From: Epiperipatus broadwayi | Taxonomy: Eukaryota > Onychophora > Udeonychophora > Euonychophora > Peripatidae | Assembly: GCA_028023455.1 (NCBI GenBank) | Contig: JAQFVV010000049.1 | Location: 7,989,647-8,053,646, forward strand | Reading direction: 5' to 3' | Length of the DNA stretch: 64,000 nucleotides | Shown: positions 58,245 to 64,000 of the stretch, one piece after another | Layout: each line of letters begins with the position of its first letter | Numbering within the stretch: the first letter of the stretch is position 1 | Notes under the pieces: model-generated | The model's database searches: none | What the model was told of the DNA's origin: nothing | Seen by the model: the letters and a program-made list of their open reading frames with translations, nothing else | Made by a program: the position numbers and the translations under genes

Positions 58245-58400
58245 CCACATGTGAGATGGATGGATGAAATAAGAAAGTGTGCAGGGGTGATGTGGAGAAG
58301 AGAAGCTAAAGATCGGATAAGATGGATTGAACTTGGAGAGACCTTCATCCTGCAGTGGATTGATAATGATGATGAAGATAACATGATTAAATGATGCCAA

Positions 58401-59372
58401 TATTTAATTTTAAATGTTAAAGATCTCTTAGTGCTATCTCAAATATCTTGTTTTTATTATTTTCCAACTATTATAAGATGAAAATGAAACTAATTCTGTC
58501 TATATAGACCGTGATATCTGAAAGTTTCAAGTCAAATTTCCTGATATGTTTTTAAAACTTGACTCTAATTAGCCTTAAGTAAAATTCATAAAGCATAATC
58601 TCGAAGTATTCCTCTCAATATTGTATTACATAAAGCTAGTTTGAATCAGGATATAAAATCATCTCCGAATATTTAATGTTGAAAATTGAAAATGTTTATT
58701 GTTCATGTTTGTTATACTAATAAAAATTTTGGAAGCATATGGAAATGGTTCCATTTTTATCTGGTTAAGGCAGTTGAATAACAATAAAAGGTGAGATGTT
58801 TTAATTAGATTAAATATAAACAACACTAGATTTCATAGATTCTAAAAATTACATATATATATATATATACTATAATTCTCATGAAAAGGGAACTATAACC
58901 CTAAAACCAACCCATCATGAAGATTAAATGTTTATCTAATAATGATTTTTTTGAAGTTAGTTTAGACATTTTACTTTCTGACTATTTTTATATTATACTA
59001 TTTAAATGGTCATACATTAATCAATTATTCAGGGTATTTTAGTGCACAATGCAATTTAAATGTCTTGATATAAAATGAATTTTATATAAAAGTTCTTTGG
59101 CCAGCATCTTGATTGGAAATAAGTTTTTCAAGATCAGAGGTTTAAATGGTTAGCTTAGCTATTGGACTTGGTAGCTATGGTTTCTGTTATTTTTTTTGAA
59201 AAGAGATTATTAAAGAAAATTTTCTGAAATTATTTACCAATGTTAATATTATTAATAGTAACAAACAGTATGATTATAATTTATAATGCACTTTTTTGTG
59301 TTTTGACATATTGTTTGTATTCTCATAAAAAGAATTTAAAAAGTGAACAAAGTAGGGAAAAGGTTAATTTAC
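58401..59372. other. Gene-free AT-rich intron sequence
   Basis: Includes an (AT)n tract at about 58851-58868. Nothing else recognised. Confidence 0.6.
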
Positions 59373-59471
59373 CTTGGGATGGTCAGTTTTAATGTGGAGC
59401 TCAATATAACTTTTGCTTTCAGATCTAAATTTATAAATTGTTTCAATAGTTTCTTGCTTGCCATATTTGAC
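59373..59471 (-). CDS. A2M/TEP/CD109-like gene, exon 1 of those seen (MG4-MG5 junction)
   Basis: A 99-bp, 33-codon exon. Acceptor TTTATTTATAG, donor GTAAAT. It encodes VKYGKQETIETIYKF and then SYIELHIKTDHPK, the 'SyiqL......kvG' entry strand of MG5 that runs straight on into VGEKMDF of exon 2. Phase 0 at both edges. This is the most upstream exon found; the signal peptide and MG1-MG4 should be encoded beyond the right edge of the window. Confidence rests on the continuous family match across the junctions rather than on this exon alone. Confidence 0.82.
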
Positions 59472-60651
59472 CTATAAATAAAGATATACATAAAAAATAA
59501 AGTTATAATTAAAATAACAGATGTTATTAAAACAGAAAATACACATATTAAATATATGATATCAAAATTTTTTTGTGTAAATGCTGTGAATTGTTAAACA
59601 CCAATAAATACTATAAAGGTACAAAAAAGATAAAAGATATCTTTAAATAACATATTGCAGAATAAAGGTTCCCAATCTCCCTCTATAGAGAAGAAGTGAA
59701 GGAGAAACAGTATTTATCATCCAGAAATACTGCATGGTGAAAATTTAGTTTTTTTTTTTTGCTTTAAACTTGCAACTAAGAATAATTAAATACTTATTTA
59801 CTGATGTCTAACTAAATTGACTGTGGATTGGCCTACCTCCTCCTCCATTCTAAACCTGATTATTATATGAAAAAAATTCCCAAGTTTCACCTAATTTAGA
59901 TTCATATAATAACGTGAATTATGCTATCAGTTGTAAAGTTATTAGATCAAGGTATACTTAAATGAATGTAACTATAAATCTTGATAATTTTTAAAAAAGT
60001 ATTTTGCCATAGTTATGTGTATTAAATTCTCTTTAAAAACTATTTCTATATTGACAGTTATGAATTCTTGATCAAGATGAAAGGTAGTTTACCATGCTTA
60101 CCATCTTTTTAACAGAATTATATTGATTCATAAGAAACCATCATATGGTTATTTAAATTACAAAAAAAAAAAATATAGAAAAATAAGAATAAAGTATGCA
60201 AAACAATTTGTGAAACATTTAAATATATCCATATATATCATATATTGATCATTTAATCTACTTCTTTACATAATGAGATTCTATATTTTTGTTTCTAAAG
60301 TAAACTATTTTTTTTAAATGCGTCAATACATTATCTAATTGAAACTCTTTACTGCACTTTATACTTAACTCTATCTTCCCAATGAAAGCAATAAAAATTG
60401 CACTATGTGATAATCTTTTCAGAGGATCTGCTATCCCATGAAAACTATTCATAAGCCTCCTATAGAACACTTTTGTAATAAATTAGTCTTACAGTTCAAC
60501 ATTTATGCAGTTGATTCAACAAAGATGTGCTATTATTACTGTAGATTCTATAATATAACATCTAGCAATCTGAAAACATAATGATTGCTCTTGTCTTCAT
60601 CTCACTTCCAAACAATAAGGCTAGAAAGAAAACAGATGTACATACAACTAA
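59472..60651. other. Gene-free AT-rich stretch
   Basis: The open frame at 60258-60470 (minus) has no family motif and no splice-compatible link to exon 1. Nothing else recognised. Confidence 0.55.
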
Positions 60652-60666
60652 TTTAGTAGCAACATC

Positions 60667-60857
60667 ACATGATCACCATTTCTTGATCTAGGTGCAGTGC
60701 TCAGATCCAAGACTCCTCACTGACAGAAGCCACAAGCTAGAAACTAGTCTGGGGATATTGAATGAGTAGGCACTAGATAGGGATTTTATGCACAAACTTT
60801 CCACTGATTACTCTGATTTGCACTGAGTGGCAGTACTATATAAAGAGTTTTCCCTGT
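60667..60857. mobile_element. 191-bp MITE unit with flanking 15-bp direct repeat
   Basis: The body matches 37395-37565 (GTGCAGTGCTCAGATCCAAG, GCCACAAGCTAGAAACTAGT, GATAGGGATTTTATGCACAA). Flanks carry TTTAGTAGCAACATC at 60652-60666 and 60858-60872. The right terminal repeat is degraded (AAAGAGTTTTCC), and the left starts with the CACATGATCACC arm segment. Confidence 0.8.
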
Positions 60858-60872
60858 TTTAGTAGCAACATC

Positions 60873-61681
60873 TTGGAGTCTGTGCTATATTTTAATATCC
60901 TACTCTATTTTCTATTTAAAAAGCTACCAAAATATCACAATTGATTCATATTCTTAAGATGATAACTATCAAACTAAAAGTTGAAGATTTTCCCCCTTCC
61001 ATTATAATTTCATCGTCAGCGCTACATCAAACAATTTTAACAAGCTTAGAATGATAAATTTTTTTACATCTTTCACATTATCCAATCTTAAAAGAGATGG
61101 GTTTATTTTTATCAAAAATATACTTTTATTAATAAAAAAACAAATGGTGGTGCAATGATTTTATCAGAAAGTTTTGGCCCCAATATTATACCTAAAATAT
61201 AAAATATATTTTTACTGAGACCTTTATTTAATCTTGAAACTTTTACAAACTATAAATTCCAACCCTATAATCAAACTGATATTGGTTGATAAATGGATAT
61301 CTAGCTATTATGTGCCAAAAGATTAATTAAGTAAAGTTGGAAAAACACTTAAACTGTTGTCACTATGCAATTCTTTTCCACTGTTGAGGGATTTCTGAAA
61401 AGATCTTTGAACTGCAATGGGTTAGTTATTTTACTTTTTAACCTATATAAATATATACCTTAAAAGGTCAATCTTAATTAAAAAATTGTCTGTAATATTG
61501 TCCTATAATGTAATATAACATTATACTAATTCAAAATAAAAATTATCAAAGTATATTTGACTTTTTTTAATAATATATTTATAGTATCCAACCATTTTTT
61601 TTTTCCAATTAGATAACTTTTCAAATTATCTTTCTCTGATATTCATCAATTCATTAATCTACAACATCTCCCTTCCTATGA
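60873..61681. other. Gene-free AT-rich stretch
   Basis: Nothing recognised. Confidence 0.6.
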
Positions 61682-61690
61682 TTATTTTTC

Positions 61691-62538
61691 CGGTAAACCT
61701 GCAGTTACCAGGTCGCGACAAAATTTTGTAGTTCAAATTTTTTTCACCAGAGTGTTTCTTGTCGAATTATTTAAAAATTTGTTGTGAAATATCAATCAAA
61801 TACACGGCTGCATAAAATTATAATATAAAAAAATAATTAATAACAAATAATTATATTATAAAAATAATTTATTAAAATAATAATATATCCTATCAACTTT
61901 CATAATTACTGTCCATTGTAGTTTTCGCTAAGCGATAAAATTCGCAAAGACAGCATCAGTCGTGTAGAGAGTCCTAAAAGCAAATTCCTGTAGGTAGGAT
62001 TCGAATAAAGTACTGCTGGTACCACACTGATGTTTGAGCTTGCATTTAGCTCTCATCCACATTTACAAAGTTCTCCTGGTGTATGACGACAAAGTGCATA
62101 TATACACCATTACGGATTGTGCTTAAAGTGTGCACCCATCCGTCCGCACTGCACACTACAATGCTGACATAGGGTACTATTCTTAAGTAGGCACCTTCTT
62201 ACTAAACATTTCATTGCTAACTCCGGAGTTCGAAGTTCATCCATCAACAGCCACGATGTCCAATTTTCTACGCGAATATCTGCAGCATGTAACACTTCAT
62301 TTTCTGACACTACTACTACATTACCATTTATAGGATTCATTGCCCCAAGACAATGTAACAATTTCACACTACCAGAAATACTTTATTCCAATCCTACATA
62401 TAGGAATTTGCTTTGCGAATTTTATCTTTTCTATAAACGAAAACTACAATGCACAGTAATTCGACAAAAAACACTCTGGTGAGAAAAATTTGAAACAAAA
62501 CTCGAATTTTATTGTGACCTGGAAACTGCAGGTTTACC
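61691..62538 (-). mobile_element. Merlin/IS1016-like DNA transposon, non-autonomous copy
   Basis: Inverted ends read GGTAAACCTGCAGTTACCAG (from 61692) and its near-complement ending GCAGGTTTACC at 62538; similarity continues inward for about 80 bp and, after an AT-rich interruption on the left (about 61769-61905), through the GTAGTTTTCG and AAAATTCGCAAAG segments. TTATTTTTC is duplicated at 61682-61690 and 62539-62547 (9 bp), the size typical of Merlin/IS1016. At 848 bp it is shorter than autonomous members. Confidence 0.85.
62110..62367 (-). pseudogene. N-terminal fragment of a Merlin-like (ISXO2-type) transposase
   Basis: A frame of up to 85 codons. Its second half, ELAMKCLVRRCLLKNSTLCQHC, fits the pattern at the start of ISXO2/Merlin transposases, where a 'a...l....ll....CP.C' segment begins a zinc-binding unit. 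A second cysteine pair is not seen (SVQCGRMG follows). The catalytic DDE/D core is absent. The position inside an element with Merlin-type ends supports the call. Confidence 0.55.
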
Positions 62539-62547
62539 TTATTTTTC

Positions 62548-63361
62548 TAATTATACTAAATAAATAAATTTACTTGCACAGTTATCTTTTCAATATATCC
62601 CCTTGGAAAAACAAATTGCATAGTATAATCATTTTCTTTTAATATGTAGATCATAAAATTATACATTCAAAACTTAAACGATTATTAATAATACACAAAC
62701 ACACACACATATATATTAGTATTTAATATTACATGGATATATATTCACTGTTAATAATCATTTAAGTTTTGAAAATATAATTATGTTGTGTTATTATTAT
62801 TAGTTTGTTTGTGGAATCATGTAGGCACAATAATATGCAATAAGAAGGGGGGGGGGAGGAATGGGAAGAAGTTATACTGTAAAAAAATAAATGTGAAAAG
62901 TAAATGTATTTGTTGTATATAATTAGCAGAATGATCATAAAAGAGGGTGCAGAAGGTATTAATTGGTGCAATCAAAGGAAAGGCATCTTGAGCAGTTTCT
63001 AAATAGGAAAAAATAGATAATATGAGTATGCTTCAAATATATATATATATATATTATGATTAATGTTGATCAAAGATGCCCAAAACATTCTCGTATAAAA
63101 AGTGATTAAGAGCATTCAATATTTCTAACAATAAGAAAATCTAAAAAAAAAAAAATCCATATTCCTAAAAACCATTAACCAATCATCAAAAGTTTGTTGG
63201 CATTATACTCTCTATAAAGTATAATTGCAATCATTATAATTATGGAGATAGTAAATTCACACAGACACATCTCTAAAACAGTTACACTATTTTTTTTTAA
63301 GATCATAAAATATTTTCTGGTTTTGGAATGATGCATTCTAAATATTTTACACAATATAGTG
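62548..63361. other. Gene-free stretch with a G10 run
   Basis: A run of 10 G at 62847-62856 and (AT)n at about 63038-63053. No gene recognised. Confidence 0.6.
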
Positions 63362-64000
63362 TAACGGAATAGCGTTACATGGTATTCAAACCCAGGCGTA
63401 TTGGGGTATATTCAACTACAATCAATTGACGAAATAACTGACAGGGACAAAACTTTTATAAAAGCGGTCTTGCTTTAATAATAAGCGAAGAACAGCCGTT
63501 GCTAAAAGCCGATCGCAGCTATATAAGAGTACCTGTCAGATTTATTGAAAAAAAGAGTAAAAATTGTTGTTATTTTATTATTTTGTGTGTGTGTGCTGAG
63601 AATAAATCTATAATCCGTCGTTGTAGTTTTTTTTTATTCATTTTGATTAATTAAAGAAGAATGATTGAACGCAAGTTTAACTTTTATCAAATAATTTAAA
63701 TTAATTAGCAATATGTTCTGAAATTCCAAGCAATCTCAGATTAATTTGTACAAACGTAATTAGTAAATGTAAAATTAGAAATTGAAACAATAGGCAGGAT
63801 ATGTGCTGGTACGCCGAGATAAAACAAGCCAAAATTAGAAACAGAGGTGTGAGAAAGTGTACACCGCTATTGTACGACTCAGATTTCTGTCCCCAGAGAA
63901 ACAATACCTAAGAAAAACGGTTAAATTCCAAACTAATGTCAACAATCCCAGAAATCTCGGAGTTGAGTTGACACGCGATGGACTTATCAAATAAAGGGAC
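63362..64000 (+). mobile_element. LTR-like start of an element that leaves the window
   Basis: It starts TGTAACGGAATAGCGTTACA, itself a hairpin (TGTAACG/CGTTACA). TATA-like boxes occur at 63457-63464 (TATAAAAG) and about 63520, and an AATAAA signal at 63601-63606, an order expected for LTR U3-R. Base composition is more balanced than the flanks. Phrases GATTAATTAAAGAA and GTAATTAGTAAATGTAAAAT are shared with 55700-55750 inside the unclassified insert. The 3' boundary is not visible. Confidence 0.6.
63457..63464 (+). promoter_or_regulatory. TATA-like box in the LTR-like element
   Basis: TATAAAAG about 95 bp inside the element and 140 bp upstream of the AATAAA at 63601; a second candidate, TATATAAG, lies at about 63520. 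Inferred promoter of the element. Confidence 0.4.

Larger units (their letters stand above)
52490..58400 (+). mobile_element. RTE-clade LINE, best-preserved copy, split by an insert
   Basis: About 3.2 kb of RTE sequence after removing the insert at 55287-57989. Leader is at 52490-52738, endonuclease at 52739-53600, linker at 53650-54100, reverse transcriptase at 54100-55150 and the carboxy-terminal region at 55150-55286 plus 57994-58244. The 3' end has GATGATGATGA-type repeats near 58370, as is usual for RTE. Frameshifts, several at A runs, break it into five frames. Order and motifs match RTE elements (single polyprotein, no zinc knuckle). Confidence 0.9.

Noticed and set aside
60258-60470. 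Candidate upstream exon of the A2M-like gene
   Set aside because: The translated frame shows no macroglobulin-domain pattern and does not join exon 1 in phase.
1-64000. A multi-gene system such as an operon, defence island or biosynthetic cluster
   Set aside because: No cluster of intact genes exists; apart from five exons of one host gene, all coding sequence belongs to transposable elements.

Overview
The window is strongly AT-rich eukaryotic DNA (roughly three quarters A+T by eye, not counted). It has spliced coding exons with GT..AG introns, LINE and LTR retrotransposons, a retroposed tRNA-derived SINE, fold-back elements and long tetranucleotide repeats. No operon, Shine-Dalgarno site or CRISPR array is visible. 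It looks like a nuclear contig of an invertebrate animal; the phylum cannot be settled from sequence alone.

Host gene. The only host gene I can support is on the minus strand: five exons (59373-59471, 50432-50494, 38887-39078, 32606-32773, 32393-32515) of an alpha-2-macroglobulin / thioester-containing protein / CD109-like gene. Together they encode 215 residues covering the macroglobulin MG5 domain and the first part of MG6, just before the bait region. Every junction falls between codons, and the introns are about 8.9 kb, 11.4 kb, 6.1 kb and 90 bp. The amino-terminal exons should lie beyond base 64000. The bait, thioester and carboxy-terminal exons lie downstream of 32393, but I found none in the remaining 32 kb.

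Mobile DNA, left to right. 1-2110: RTE-clade LINE remnant (minus). 3556-4985: 1.4-kb nested palindrome. 6724-6906: compound GATA/GGTA/GACA microsatellite. 7630-7915: smaller fold-back. 10061-13050: second RTE copy (plus). 15987-16436: minisatellites. 17714-18173: third fold-back with tRNA-like box-B motifs at its ends. 18731-23759: nearly intact Tx1/L1-like LINE (minus) with a complete 1083-residue endonuclease/reverse transcriptase and a zinc-knuckle ORF1. 24470-28465: scrambled Gypsy-like LTR element containing a retroposed 3'-UTR-like insert with an 18-bp target duplication. 29369-29498: 45-bp-arm hairpin. 30161-30300: tRNA-derived SINE with a perfect 13-bp target duplication.

The right half is a stack of nested insertions. 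36932-38004 is a palindrome built from three copies of a 190-bp MITE. 39601-48700 is an RTE copy (minus) invaded by MITEs, a complete but decayed Gypsy provirus-like element (41175-45605), a mariner-like end and a piece of the first Gypsy family. 52490-58400 is the best RTE copy (plus), split by an unclassified 2703-bp element (55287-57989) with TG..CA ends and a 4-bp target duplication. 61691-62538 is a Merlin/IS1016-like DNA transposon with a 9-bp target duplication. 63362 onward is the start of an LTR-like element sharing motifs with the unclassified insert.

How it fits together: most of the window is intron of one immune-type protein gene, filled by successive transposon insertions whose order can be read from nesting and from empty sites in sister copies. 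The least explained objects are the 2.7-kb insert, the palindromes with tRNA-like ends, and a small GC-richer island with two CTCF-like motifs at 34105-34320.
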